Shown here piece by piece: positions 1 through 12,576 of a stretch of DNA of 64,000 nt. The translations under genes and the position numbers were made by a program. Every line of letters starts with the position of its first letter. The stretch's first letter is position 1. A model generated the notes under the pieces. That model was not told the origin of the DNA and did no database searches. It saw nothing but the letters and a program-made list of their open reading frames with translations. Source of the stretch: Telopea speciosissima. Taxonomy: Eukaryota; Streptophyta; Magnoliopsida; Proteales; Proteaceae. The stretch is from assembly GCF_018873765.1 (NCBI RefSeq), contig NC_057918.1:12594862-12658861 (forward strand), written 5' to 3'.

Positions 1-2690
1 AAAAAAGTAGCGATTGGAAGTTAAATATGTTGTGTTTTACTGGGAAAGATCAAATCATAGGAACAAGTCTATCGGGCTATCACGTTCTTTGGTTAGATCT
101 TCCAATCTTTTCACAATTACAGTTCATGGGCGAAGGCTTTGGAGCCGGCTAAAAAGAATTTCAACAACCTTCTCTTGAATCGCTCATTTTCATGTTTGAT
201 TCTTTCTTTGTTTACTTCTAATTGGTACAATAGCAGAAAATCAATCCTCTTGAAACAAAATTCCTAAATTTATTGAATCAAAAACTCCAAAAAAATTTGT
301 TTCTGACTCCAATTTCTAGGGTTTGGATCAAACTGTTATGATTTATCAATATGGCTACCACCCTTACATCATCATTTCCATGGCCTATCTTTCATTATTC
401 AGAAACCCTAGTCCCTTAATGAAAAACCAGAAAACAAATATGGGGGGCAGGTCTGATTGTGCTTCCTTACCAGATTTGGGCAGAAATTTTTTTTAGGAAG
501 ATTTGAAGACCCTTAACAAGTCAAAGTTCTATATTTTGTGCCTTTGGAATTGATCCTAAGCCTCCTAATGCTCCATGGATCTTTGGTTTGGTGGAAGCCA
601 ATAATAAAATTGGTTAAAATTAACTGTTGATGGTTGTTCACTTGGTAGCCGGATTGTATTTTGTAATCCCAAGGGTGTTCCAATTTGGTGTTTCTCCAAA
701 TATATGCATGTCCAATCGAATATCAATGTTGAGGTTGAAACCCTAATTCTAGGATTATTGGTGATAGTTAGAAGAAGAATGGATGATAAATAGCTTTGCA
801 TTGAATCAGATTTCTTCTTTACTTGTTTGCAGATAGAGATGTAAATGGATAACCGAAATCCGAATCCGAATCTGCATTCGTGTCCGTTTAGGGGCATCCG
901 TATTCGTTTAGAGATATCCGGGAAATAATCCGAATACTCCGATTAAAATCCGTCCGAAAAAAAATTCGAATACTTAATAATAAAAAATTAAGTAAATAAT
1001 GATTTTGAGGGTTTTTGAAGATTCAATAGGTTCTAGAATATGATGAAAAGAGAATCATGATCTAAGAGATATGGATTGAGAGTTAATTGTATCCATTAGG
1101 GGGAGGAAGGTCGGGTTACACAAGGCAGAGATGTAAACGGATGGTCGAAAATCCGAATCCGATCCGCATCCGAATCCGTTTAGAGGTATCCGAATTCGGC
1201 CAGGGAATATCCGGCTCCGATCACATCCGATCCGTATCCGATCCGAATCCGATCCGTTTACATCCCTATTTACAGATGTTCTTTCTTCAAAATGCCTTAG
1301 ATAGAACATCAAGGGGTTGTTGTAGAGTCTTATTTAGATCATCTGATTGACAAGATTATTTATTAGTTTCAGCAGACCAATGTAGTGGTTGATATGTTTG
1401 CCTACTGCATCATCTGTTGTGATTGATAATCAACTAGATTTTGTAGGTTATGAGGTCACATGGGTCATTGGACATGCATAGGAAAATTAAATTTAGGTTC
1501 TTTTGTTGATTGGTGCCTAACGGCTAACCCTTGGGGGACCATGAGGGAAGATGAGGACTAGGAGGTTAGGAGGTTTATTGCACCATTCTCTCTATTCTCT
1601 ATCAATTGCACTGGGAAGATGTCTTCCATTAAATTTAGGTTTGATTATCTTGCACAATTCTTTTTATCTGCGATGGTATATAGATTTTCTTGTGATGGCA
1701 TTGGCGAAGGTGAGAAATTTATATTAATATTGTGTAGGAGATCGCAACTTGGTCACATGGTCTCTAACACCAATGTCTGGGCCAAAGGGGAAGCACACCG
1801 GGTATCTACCTAATTAGGGACAAGGGTGTCATTTCATGATGTCCTGTGAGAGGGTGTACGCGGCACCACCAAGCAAGGATTTTTTTCCCATTAATATTTA
1901 GGAAAAAGAACGTTGTTTGGTAGCGTAGCTCCTAAACCCAGACATGGGAGTGTGTAGAATATCTCTCAACCTCTATTGAAATAAAAAATCCTATCCATGT
2001 TGATGCCTTTGCCTGTGGTCTCACTGGTCCCCGCATTGGTGCAAGGACTACACAACTAAGTAGCGATCTCTTGCCCTAATATTTATTGGAGAAAAGTACT
2101 CTGTGGGGGGAATGTACTGCCCGTATCCCAACACAGAGAAAGATGAAATGACCGTCCTATCCCCATGAAAGGCAGAAATCTCATCCCCATGATGTCATTG
2201 CACGTGCCATGCTAATATGCTACCCCCTGAGAACACAAACCCTATTTTATATTTCATTTGGTTATGTTTAGATGTTAATCCTATATTTTTTTCTCTAAAA
2301 TATTATTTATTAATCTTTTTAACCCAAAAAAAAAATTCAGAAAACAAATATCTTACTCACCTAACCTCCCCGCACGGACCCCCAATTTTAATTTTATAAG
2401 TGCTAACCGTAGTTAAGTTAATAGAACCCAGTCAATCTCCTATTTCCAATTCCCAATCTAGCCGTCATAAATTATATATATATATATGAAAAATAAAACA
2501 GTACCGAGCCAACAATTCCGCCTTTACGCCTTTACGCCTTTAGGGGCTTCTGAGTTCCAGCAAGGCCTTGAAGGGACTCGAAGACAGGTGGGTATTGAGG
2601 ACTGAGGAGCAAATTAATAGGGTTCGCTGGATACAAAACCAAAACAGAAAAAAATCTCTCCTGTTCGAGTTTTGATTGATTAATATCATC
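1..2690. other. Non-coding region upstream of CGS1
   Basis: I see no supportable gene here. The open frames are short, unlike known proteins and lack splice-consistent partners. It contains CCGAATC-rich repeats (about 840-965 and 1128-1274). A TA-rich run near 2475-2488 could be a TATA region for the CGS gene whose ATG is at 2691, but the transcription start cannot be read from sequence alone. Confidence 0.6.
1128..1274. repeat. CCGAATC/CCGATCC-rich MITE-like repeat
   Basis: The block starts with AGATGTAAACGGAT and ends with ATCCGTTTACATCCCT, so its ends are inverted copies of each other. The interior is made of degenerate CCGAATC and CCGATCC units. A related block (about 832-965) begins with the similar AGATGTAAATGGAT and has the same interior units. 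The short open frames across it are low-complexity translations of the repeat, not genes. The form fits a short non-autonomous DNA element; no target duplication was recognised. Confidence 0.6.
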
Positions 2691-5600
2691 ATGGCTGTTT
2701 CCAGCTGCGCTAGGGTTCTTTCTTGTTCTTTTGATTGCCGCCCAGATCCCCATTTCACCGGCAACTTTCGCCCTGAGATACCCTCGTTATCTTCTAGCAA
2801 GGCCCGTTCGCTTCCTTTCCAGGGAGGATCATCGCCTTCGTCTCCCTTCTTTGGCTCGGGTTTGTCTTCTCTTATCCTCAAGTTCCCTCCCAATTTCGTC
2901 CGTCAGCTCAGCAACAAAGCTCGGAGAAATTGCAGCAACATCGGCGTGGCCCAAGTCGTGGCGGCTGCTTGGTCGAACAATCCTTCTTCTGCTGTACCTG
3001 CTTCTGCTACCGCCGTCAACCCCACCACCACTGCTCCTCTCGACGATATCAACATCGTCAATGGTGCCCAGGTGGTGGCCGATGGTGAATGTTCTGACAG
3101 TACTAATACTAATGTACAGTTTAAGGGTTCGGCCGCTTTGACGGCCTCATTTTTGCGCTCCGATGCGAGCCTCGCTGTTCATGCCGGTACACCCCTCTCT
3201 CTCTCTCCAAATCTCACACACTATAACTTTTATAATTCTCCCTGGCTATTGATAATTGATATTGGTATCTGGCAAATGCATGTTTATTACTGCACTTTCT
3301 CTTCCCTAATTTACTTGGTTCCATTTTTTTTAAACGATTCCTCACCTGGAGCTTTTGTTCGAGTTTTGGTTTTTCTATTTCGTATTTCCTATCGATTAGG
3401 AAGAGATCCATTTGAAGGTGCTACTCTCTCTTCTTCGGCAGACCAAGACTTTCATAGTCTCCAACCATTTGGTTTTCAGGTCTTGCTGCGCAGACATTAA
3501 GAAAAAAGACAGTCATTTCTTGAGGCGGATGGAAAGAGGAGGGGTTATGTGTTGAAGGAAGAGCCTACGGTGATCCTTCTCACTTAATCAGAGCTCACAG
3601 GCATGGGTTTAAATATCGGTATGGGACGGCCAATCCCGAGTCAGGGCAAAACCATCCGATATGGCCTGATATGACGATAATTATCGGTATTGGTATCCAT
3701 ACTCACAGCTTGGGTAGACCCACTTCTAACTTTAACATCCCAAAATTCCAATCCTCCATAATTCCCAGCCTTCTTCATTCATGGATGACCCATAATTCAG
3801 CTCCTTGACCTTGGACTTGCTCTCTGTTGGTTCTCCATAAGCTTGGAGATTCACACTAGAATTTAAATGGTTTATTTTCAATTGGTTTATGAACAACCAA
3901 TACATCGATATGGAGACAGAAAATGTGTAAACGGAGGGGATTCAAAGAAGCTGTCAAAAGAACACATACTGTGGGATTTGTCAAGAATCAATTCTGGAAT
4001 CAAATTGCGGTGATTATTTTATTTTATGCTGTAATTATATAATTACTCTGATTTGGATTATTGATCTGTTTGCATGTAATAAATCGTTTCAAAATTGACA
4101 ACATATGAAGGGTTTGCTTCCGAAGCCGAGGCAAAACAAACGTTTTTTATTGTATTATAACTTCATGTTCGGAAGGCATAATTGTATTGGCCACACTTGT
4201 ATTCTTTTTTGGTTTTCCATAATATATTCTCCCTTTTGGTTTGTTCAGGTGAAAGATTAGGGCGCGGTATAGTTACTGATGCAATCACCACCCCTGTTGT
4301 CAATACTTCTGCTTACTTCTTTCAGAATACTGAACAGCTTATTGATTTCAAGGTGTGTATCACACATGGCATTCTAGGGAAACTAGCCACAATCCTACTG
4401 TCATAAATGTTCTTGTGCATCCTCTTACACAATCATTTAGTTATTAGTTCTCTGCACTGGTTTATATTTTTGAAGAAGTAGCCACCAATAGTTTAGTAAG
4501 TATTTATCCTTCACTTCTCATCTCCAGCAATTAATTCATGAGTGGACTCTTGTGATTGTGAATTGATTGGTGTAACCAACAACTAATTGACCGTAATACT
4601 AAGGCTCTATTTCTAATGACTACTGTGGCCATGATTCTTTGAGCTTATATGTATTCTGATCTTCTGACAGGAGAAACGCCATGATAGTTTTGAGTATGGG
4701 CGCTATGGAAATCCAACTACGGTGGTTGCTGAGGAAAAGCTGAGGTTTGTGCTGCCTCTTGATATGTATTTCTACTGTCACTTGTGCCATTGGATACTAT
4801 TATTTCATAAGTAATGAGGTCTTCATGTCTTCCTTAATGGAGCAGTGCACTTGAAGGGGCTGAATCAACACAGTTGATGGCATCAGGAATGTATGCTAGT
4901 ATAGTTATGATGTTTGCATTGGTTCCAGCTGGTGGTCATATCATAACAACTACAGACTGCTACAGGAAAACAAGAATATTTATTGAAACCATACTCCCCA
5001 AAATGGCGATCACGGTAATATGCTTTCATACATATATTATCGTATATGACCTTTGTTTGCTAAGTTTTGTTGAATCATTTGCTAATATGATTGTATGAAT
5101 GCATATTTGAACATTCTTTTCCATAAATCCAATTGGGTATATGAGTTTCTGTATTGGTGGTCATTGCTGTCTCAAACATTTACAAGTTTTAGCAGAGATC
5201 CTCCATAATTTGTCATGTTATAAATTAAAATAAAATCTTTTATTATTTCTGAATTTCTCTGAGTTTTCATTTTCTCATCCTCAATTTGCAGGTTACCGTT
5301 ATTGACCCTGCTGATATGGAGTCCCTGAAAAGTACACTCGAAAAGCATGATGTCAGTAATGAATAAAGGTGTTTTGCCTGTTTTATTAGAAAATAAGAGA
5401 CCCACATGACTTAATCGAATTTTTTTCCTTCTTGCAGGTAACTCTTTTCTTTACAGAATCTCCAACCAATCCATACCTCCGATGTGTTGACGTTGAATTT
5501 GTTTCAAAGCTTTGCCATAGCCATGGTGCACTGGTCTGTGTGGATGGAACATTTGCCACACCTGTGAACCAGAAGGCCCTTGCCCTTGGTGCGGACATTG

Positions 5601-8600
5601 TTCTGCACTCTGCAACAAAGTACATTGGAGGTCATAATGATGTGAGTTATGCTGTATCCTTTGCTAGATTTATCTATTTAAACAGTAATTGGTGTTAAGA
5701 TTTGGTAGAATGAAATTAAGCAGTAAAGAGATCTCGAACAACTTGTGAGCAATGTCTCTGATGCTCTGGGAATATCACGGTTGTATAGCTTGACAAGTGT
5801 GAGCTGGATGTTCAATTTAATCAATACACTGATATTATTCCTATACAGGTTCTTGCAGGTTACGTTAGTGGTTCTGAAAAAATAATATCTGAAGTTCGTA
5901 AGATTCATCATATTTTTGGTGGTGCTCTCAACCCAGTAAGTTATTCATATTGGGTAGCCTTCTAATGGGTTGTGAGTGTTATAGTTTGAAAGTCATCTTA
6001 TTAATATCTTAAAAAACATGTGATCTAATTGGAAACTATATTTGGATGTCATACAAAGTGATAGGCGTGACTTCAAGTTCTCACTGCTCTTAAGGTTGCG
6101 TCATAAATCCATTCTCATTTTTCTTCTTCTTTTAGAATGCCGCGTATCTCCTTATCCGAGGCATGAAGACATTGCATCTTCGTGTACAGCAACATAATTC
6201 GACAGCGTTGAGGATGGCCGAGATTTTAGAGGCACATCCTAAGGTATTTAAGTTCTTTATTTTTTTTTTCCTTTTTCTTGTTTAACTTTTGCTCCTTAGG
6301 GTCAATAACAGCAATATTTGATCAATTTGAATAATGGAGTGCATGAAGGAAGCTTGGGAGGGGGGTTGATAAAGATTGCCTACAAGGATAACTTAGACTG
6401 CGCATAATGCATCCCCAGGACCTTCAGGCATTGAAAGGCCGTTTGCTGTTTCATTGGAGGAGCTTGGGCCTTTGGAGGCCAATGTAAAATTTCATACGGA
6501 AATGGAAGTTGAAAACATACATAAGATGGTGCCAAAAACCTTTGAATAGCCCTCCTTCGTATGGGGGGGCCCAGTTTCCCAAACTGAGAAGCAATGAAAT
6601 GCTTAATATTGAAATTTGTTTTTACTTCTTTAAGTCTTTTAAAACTTCCATTTGAGGATGGAATTTAGAAGAGTCAATGATGTAGCTTAAATGTAATTGA
6701 CTGGGAATTAGAATATAAAAACAAATCATGGCAGACTCATTAAAAAGAAAAAAAAACAGAAGTATGTCAACATGGTAATCTACTTTACACCTGGAATAGT
6801 TGCCTAAAATTTTTGCTGTCCCATCTTTTTTTTTTGGTAACTAACTTCTTTTCTTCGTTTCTGCTTCTCTACATTCTTCTTCTGGTACTAGAAAATCATT
6901 TTATATAAATTCAGAAGAAACTATTTAGGACATGTCTCTCCTAAATGAGATGAATATCTTGTTGCTAGAACTCGCACTTCTCCTCCCTTTTTCCTTTAGC
7001 ACCAGATTTCATTTGTGGTGTGATTAGGACTTCATTTTCTTTATTTTATTTAACATTCAGTTGTATAAAGCCAAAGTTGGATATTTTATTGGGTCACTTA
7101 TTTCAGTTGTTGGGTCTGTTTGGGACAACAATGAAACTTAGTCTGCACAAGGTAGGAAGTTTTCTTCACTGTTTGGATGATGCAGTTAAATCATCTAAAT
7201 AAGCTTATTTTACTAGAAATAAGCCATGTTGGGCCTTTAGTACAATGGGTTTTCTTTGTAATGAGGCACTTTAATGGGCTTATAATATTGGTAGTGGCTA
7301 GGCATACGGGATTAGTTAGTTATTGTCTTTATTTCTTTATTCTAAATGGTGTTAAGTGTTTTAGTTAGGCTGGATTAGGATCCTATAAGTCCAGTCCTAT
7401 TTTGAGTTAGTTTCCTTTATTATTTTAGTTATCTAGTCAGTTTACGTTACATTATTAGTTAAGGAGTGGGTTAGGTCTTTCCTTTTTAATGTAGGAGTCT
7501 ATTTTTGAGTATTCTATATTATTTTGTAAGGGAGGCCAGCATTGTATATGAATTTTGATTGTTTTAGTTAGGCTGGATTAGGATCCTATAAGTCCAGTCC
7601 TATTTTAAGTCAGTTTAGGTTACATTATTAGTTAAGGATTGGGTTAGGTGTTTCCTTTTTAGTGTAGGTTAGGAGTCTATTTTTGAGTATTCTATATAAT
7701 TTTGTAAGGGAGGCCAGCATTGTATATGCATTTTGATTAATGAAAAGGCTATTGTTGCTCTTCATCTCCATTGAAGATCTCTTGTGTATGATCAAGAAAC
7801 CCTTTGAGTGCGATCAAGATTTAGATTGGTGTTTGATCCAGTCGAACCACCTTCAGTGTGAAACCCAGGTGTTTAATTTCTGTTTATTCCTCTTCCACCA
7901 TCATTCATCCATTAACAAGTAAGTTCAAGATCTGAAATCTCTGCAATTCCTGTTCTAGTTGAAATTCATATGCAAGGCTTTTTTTGCATAAATTCTGTAT
8001 TGAGCAATCCGACCGTTAAATTCATTCCATAATTTGACCTAATTTTCAGCAATCCTAATCATAAACTTGATTCCAGTTTGGTACAATTCTGACCTATTGA
8101 TCTGGAGTTATTTAAGATTTTCTATTCTGCCCTTATTGCTTAAACTTGAATTCTGTCTTCAACTTTGTGAATCGATTTACCAGTTTTAGTGATTTGTTTT
8201 TACTGAGATTTATACTCTGTGATCAGAATTGACTGCTCAACATATTTCTGTTCTCTGATTTATATTCTGGTATGTGAAATTACAGTTATACCCTTCCTAA
8301 TGTAACTAGGACTGACCTATATTTTCAAATCCATCCGTTGGATTGAGTTGAAAATTTCAGCATGTGTTTTATTCCCTTACTGCTGAACTTGACCTGAGTT
8401 TCAGTTTCATTGAACCAGCGGATTTCGAGTTATGATAGTTCTCCGTAATCTGGTTTATGTTCTCTGGAAATTTAATTCTGTTTTGGTACTGTTTTGATTC
8501 TTTAATTACAGTATTACATTATTGTTTTTTTTTTTGGTTTTATTATTCTCTAAGAGTTTTATTCATTTAAGGATCTTCCAAGCATAGCTTGCGCCTGGAG

Positions 8601-10749
8601 AGTCGTGGTCAGTTTATTTGTTGCTTGTTGTGTCCTGTTTAAACATGTAATGGCTAGACTGCCCCACACAATTTGAGATGAATGAAAGCTGGCTATTGCC
8701 TTTTCAGTTGTGTGGTGATTCAGTAGGACCCCTGGTAGTGATTCCACGTTAGATTGGCAGTGATTACAATCTGAGAATCAGGTGGTGATTCCTGATTCAT
8801 ATCCCCTTTTCTTTTCTTTATCTCATTCTTCCATCAGTTCTCTGAACAGGTCAGATCTTATCTTTTCTTACGTACACATCCCTGTTTTCACATTTTTTAA
8901 TTCTGTTTTTTGTTTTGATTAGTTCTGGTTTTGTTTCTGAGTTATTTGTTGTTTTATCACTTGCTGGCCATTGATTCCTCTTTGAAGACAGCTCTTAGTC
9001 CTGTTTTATTACTTATAATCTGATCGATTCTATTGTCATATCTCAGATTTGCTTCTTCAAAAACATCTCTCGATTGATTTCTGGATTTGATTTTCTGATG
9101 CTTGATCGGTCGATCAACAACAACCACCATAACCTTATCCCAACTTAATGGGGTAATGCTTGATCAGTCAATATCCTTCAGTAATTGAGTTCTGTTCTGG
9201 ATTCTAACCATCTGCTTTTGATTTTTGCATCTTATCTGGGGTTTCTCCATTGCAACCAAGTGGTCGCGGGTTCGGGAAACGGCCTCTCCACGAAGCAGGG
9301 GTACGGCTGCGTATAGTATGACCCTCCCCAGACTCCTCAGTGGTGGGAGCCTCATGCATCGGGTACTCCTTTTTTTTTTACTGGATTATTCCTCTTATTG
9401 GAATAGACCATTGACCAGAATTTAACCCAATCAGACTTTGTCATTCCTGAGTCGTTTAATTTTGTTTGTTGTCTGGTTCATAGTTTTATCCCTGCAATTC
9501 TGGTGTTGAGTTGGATTTCTAAACCCACCCTTAGGTGTTTTAGAACCCCATTAGAATGTCTTGCATATGAGGTTGCGGGTCCCATAACTTTCCATGTATC
9601 TGTATTATGATAAAATAAATAAGAAATGTATATGTATATTTGGACATTCCACGTCCAGACCGATAAACTATTCATTCCAAAAGGGTTATATCCATTGATA
9701 TGTTGTGAAGAGTTTAACCATCCCATCAAATAAGTGGAGGATTCATTAAACTGTGAAACGTTACCCTGCCATAATGGGATGTGCTTCCATATAATCAGGA
9801 CTAGGTCCTACATTAGCAATTCATACCTGAAAATCAGCTTTGATAAGATGAAAATATGACTGATCTAGTATATGAATTTGCTGGAGCTCTTTAATCTCTT
9901 TCTAGAAACCTGTATTAACAGAACTAACAGAGGTCAGTTCTATTTGGCTTACAGATCTGACGAGTTTTTTTCCCCCTATAACACCTTAGTGTCACTTTGT
10001 ACTAGAATGCTGACCTGGCATAATTGCAGGTGGCGCGTGTCCATTATCCTGGCTTGTCTAGTCACCCAGAACATCACATAGCCAAGAAACAAATGACTGG
10101 TTTTGGTGGTGTTGTCAGTTTTGAGGTGAGCTTCTTAGGTATATTTCTAATATGTTGAAGGTTTATTTCTTGTTTTCTTTTCTACTTTTCAAATGGATTG
10201 ATACTGATTGGAGCTCCTGTTGGTGGTGACTGGAAACCTTTGTTATTTGCTGATGCAGATTGACGGAGACTTGATGACCACTAGGAATTTCATTGACAAC
10301 TTAAAAATACCCTATAACGCCCCATCCTTTGGTGGCTGTGAGAGCATTGTAGATCAGCCTGCAATCATGTCCTACTGGTATTCACTCTATTTGCCTTCCA
10401 GATCATTATTTTGTATTATATATTTTTATTTTGAATAGTTTGTTTTTACACGACTTCTGGAAGATATTGGCTACAGGTATTTGCCTTCATGACCCCTCAA
10501 TTTGAGTGAAGTTTCTACTAGACACCTTCAATATGGCTAAAATAATAGTTTTGTTAATATGGCTGAAATTATAATTTCGTATTTTCTGCTTACCCATCGT
10601 ACTATCACAATGCACTTTGAATCAGGGATCTGACACAGTCGGGAAGAGCTAAGGTTGGGATCAAGGAGAGCTTGATAAGGTTCAGTTTTGGAATAGAGGA
10701 TTTTGAAGACTTGAAGGCTGATATACTCCATGCTCTAGAGGCCATATAG
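2691..10749 (+). CDS. CGS1: Cystathionine gamma-synthase, chloroplastic
   Basis: PLP enzyme of the chloroplast that joins O-phosphohomoserine and cysteine into cystathionine, the committed step of methionine synthesis. Exons: 2691-3186, 4249-4352, 4671-4744, 4846-5014, 5292-5351, 5438-5641, 5849-5935, 6136-6243, 10030-10125, 10259-10377, 10626-10749. Together they give 1641 nt, 546 aa, all introns GT-AG, stop TAG. Residues 1 to about 75 are Ser-rich and transit-peptide-like. Residues 78-95 ([18 protein letters not shown]) are the MTO1 region that in Arabidopsis controls CGS1 mRNA decay. The catalytic Cys/Met-metabolism PLP domain follows from about residue 165. Lys362 in HSATKYIGG is the expected PLP lysine. 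ATG 2691 is chosen because it gives the usual plant CGS N-terminus; an upstream TTG in frame is not a plausible start. Intron 8 (3.8 kb) is swollen by insertions. A decayed partial copy lies at 23.66-25.54 kb. Confidence 0.97.
2922..2975 (+). promoter_or_regulatory. MTO1 regulatory nascent-peptide segment in CGS exon 1
   Basis: This stretch encodes [18 protein letters not shown] (residues 78-95). It matches the Arabidopsis CGS1 MTO1 region, where S-adenosylmethionine makes the ribosome stall at the Trp-Ser pair and triggers mRNA cleavage. The Arg-Arg, Gly85 and Trp94-Ser95 positions are kept. The residue before Trp is Ala here, while Arabidopsis has Lys. Function in this species is inferred from conservation. 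Confidence 0.85.
7070..9110 (+). mobile_element. LTR-like insertion in CGS intron 8
   Basis: The intron segment holds two near-tandem copies (about 7358-7560 and 7561-7745) of a block running from TTTTAGTTAGGCTGGATTAG to GGCCAGCATTGTATATG. It is preceded by LTR-like sequence with TTGGGCCTTTAGTACAATGG. A clearly related sequence lies in opposite orientation in the O-fucosyltransferase gene intron (about 60.9-62.0 kb), so this is a dispersed repeat rather than ordinary intron. No gag or pol coding sequence is visible. A solo LTR or a small non-autonomous LTR element is the best guess; outer borders are approximate. Confidence 0.5.
9247..9379 (+). mobile_element. Au-type SINE, 5'-truncated
   Basis: The sequence runs from CATTGCAACCAAGTGGTC through a tRNA-like B box (GCGGGTTCGGG), then CGAAGCAGGGGTACGGCTGC, ACCCTCCCCAGACTCC and GGGAGCCTCATGCATCGGG, ending in a run of T. 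This is the recognisable body of the plant Au SINE family, derived from tRNA and copied by LINE machinery. The A-box end is missing or degenerate. It lies in the sense direction inside intron 8 of CGS. A separate short motif ending CCTTATCCCAACTTAATGGG (about 9116-9153) resembles the tail of another plant SINE family. Confidence 0.8.
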
Positions 10750-12255
10750 GGTGTGTCAACTTTCACAAGGTGTTCTGGTGGACTGCATCTAAATTTTCTT
10801 CTGGTGTTTTATGACCTTTTGCTGTGTGTTGTTCCAAGTCAAAATAAGAATTCTTCCATGTAATTGCCAGCTTGGATAATGATTTTATCTTTTAGCTATA
10901 AAAAAAAATTGGAGCACTTCTTTTTCATATATTGGTTTCTAGAACTTTGATTGTTCATTTCAGGAGTTCCTCACATCTTCGAGGAATATGATATCATTCA
11001 TGCTCAACTTGGTTTGTGAAAGTTGGTTAGCTAGTGAGCTTTCTATCCAACAATGATTTTTGCAAAATTTTATTAACTTTTTACTCATCGAAGTTTGATT
11101 GTTGGTGCCAGATTTGTTATGTTAATTAGTTATTTTCTTAAAGCTGATCTGTGCCATGGAAATTGAATTGTTTTACTTCATTAAGACCAATTGTTTGTTT
11201 TCGTAAAATTTTAACTTTTCTATCTCTTTTATCTTTTAAAATATGTGGAGGCCAAATATTTGATTTCCACTTTGCTGGGTTTTTTTTTTGGGGGAGGGGG
11301 GGAGGCCAAATATTTGATTTCCACTTTGCTGGGTTTTTTTTTGGTGAGGGGGGAGGGGGGAGGGGGGGGAGGCCAAATATTTGATTTCCACTTTGCTGGG
11401 TTTTTTTTTGGGGAGGGGAGGGGGGGTGGGGATTTGATTGTTCCGTTGTGTCTTCATTCAAATGTTTATCTACTTAGCCTCAACTTTTTAGCTATTTGGA
11501 TTGATGATTTGACATGCTAAATGTTGGATAAGGTTGGAAACTTCTTAGTGAATCATTATCAAATTTGTCGATCTCAATTGCGTGGCCTATAATGTATTAT
11601 CTTTTTCCACTTTATTTTTTATTTCTTTTTTAGGTCAAGGGCTGCCCTTATTCTTTTGGTTTTGGATGGGGGAGGAGGGTTTGTTTAGGCGATGCAGTTG
11701 TATTAGACACTAATCCGATATGGATGCCCTTATGTAAGTGTAAAAGGTTTCCAAGGAGTAGTTGATAGTCTAATGGGTTGAAATTGACCTTTCGGTAGTT
11801 TTATTATAGCTTGAGCTTTTTATTATTATGGGTTTTATTGTAATGGGTTTAATTTATAAGTCTATAAAATGAAAATAAAATCGGATCGTAGGATTCATAA
11901 TTATGTGTTTGAGTTAGATTAGAATATTTAATTACAAGATAGAATTTTTTTTGAAGTTTATTTATTTTATTGAGTGTGTCAATGTGATTAGGAGTTATTT
12001 TAGAATTTTAGAAAACCTTTATATATAAATACACCATCCATCAATTGAGGATGATTTGAGTAAAGAATATATGGGTTTTGTTTTTTGGCCCCTTACAAGA
12101 GTTTTGATGTTGTCAAGCAATGCATACGGGATTGGGAGAATGGGAGTGGGAGAGGGAGTTGATATTTTGTTTTCTTCCACATGAGCAATAAATAATTTGT
12201 TATATTTTTTTCAAAATTAAAGTTAGTAAATATAAAACAAATTTTAATGTCATTT
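10750..12255. other. CGS 3' flank and AT-rich spacer
   Basis: No gene is supported. The first few hundred bases are likely the CGS 3' UTR and terminator region, although no single poly(A) signal stands out. A G-rich minisatellite lies at 11247-11431. The rest is AT-rich sequence with no recognisable element, up to the inverted repeat that starts near 12256. Confidence 0.6.
11247..11431. repeat. G-rich minisatellite, three units of ~54-67 bp
   Basis: Three tandem copies begin at 11247, 11301 and 11368. Each starts GGAGGCCAAATATTTGATTT, continues to CCACTTTGCTGGG, then a T run and a G-rich tail such as GAGGGGGGAGGGGGGAGGGG. Unit length varies because the T and G runs vary. The open frames across it, on both strands, are only translations of the repeat. 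The G-rich tails could form quadruplex structures on the + strand. Confidence 0.9.
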
Positions 12256-12486
12256 AAGGGGAATTTCCTAGATCTATTTAGATTAAAAAAAAATTTACAA
12301 AACCAGTAACTGTAAATTTTTTTTACATTTATAAGTTACTTGATTTAAAAAGATTTATCAAACTCCCATGTAAATAAAAGAAATTAAATGAATAATCCAA
12401 AATGTCCCCAATATCCTTCTCTCTCTCTCCTTTTTCTTCGATGGAACCAACTACTTCCTCCTGCAACCACTCCCTTGATATCCCGC
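12256..12486 (+). repeat. Left terminal inverted repeat of LEA-capture element
   Basis: Starting at GGGGAATTTCCTAGATCTA, this ~230-bp arm matches the reverse complement of about 13166-13410. Shared stretches include TTACATTTATAAGTTACTTG, GATTTAAAAAGATTTA and GATGGAACCAAC. The two arms differ by scattered substitutions and short indels, so the element is not recent. The outermost motif GGGGAAATTTCC recurs near 13600-13628, so the exact right border is uncertain. No matching target duplication was found. Confidence 0.8.
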
Positions 12487-12576
12487 CCCACCCTTCTCCT
12501 TGCAAACCTGCCTTGTACTACCACCTCCACCGTCAGCCACCCCTAAAATTTCATCTTCGTCTTCATTAGTGCTGGG

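Noticed and set aside
1055-1350. Overlapping open frames on both strands in the CCGAATC repeat
   Set aside because: They are translations of a short repeat (Arg/Ile/Pro/Asn patterns) with no family resemblance and inverted repeat ends.
2532-2893. Minus-strand frames opposite CGS exon 1
   Set aside because: They are antisense shadows of the coding exon; the + frame matches CGS through 11 exons.
3187-3500. Continuation of the CGS exon 1 frame to 3500
   Set aside because: A GT donor at 3187 joins in phase to exon 2 at 4249; the frame beyond is intron and unlike CGS.
11138-11520. Several Pro/Lys- or Gly-rich frames on both strands
   Set aside because: All fall on the three-unit minisatellite and simply repeat its unit.
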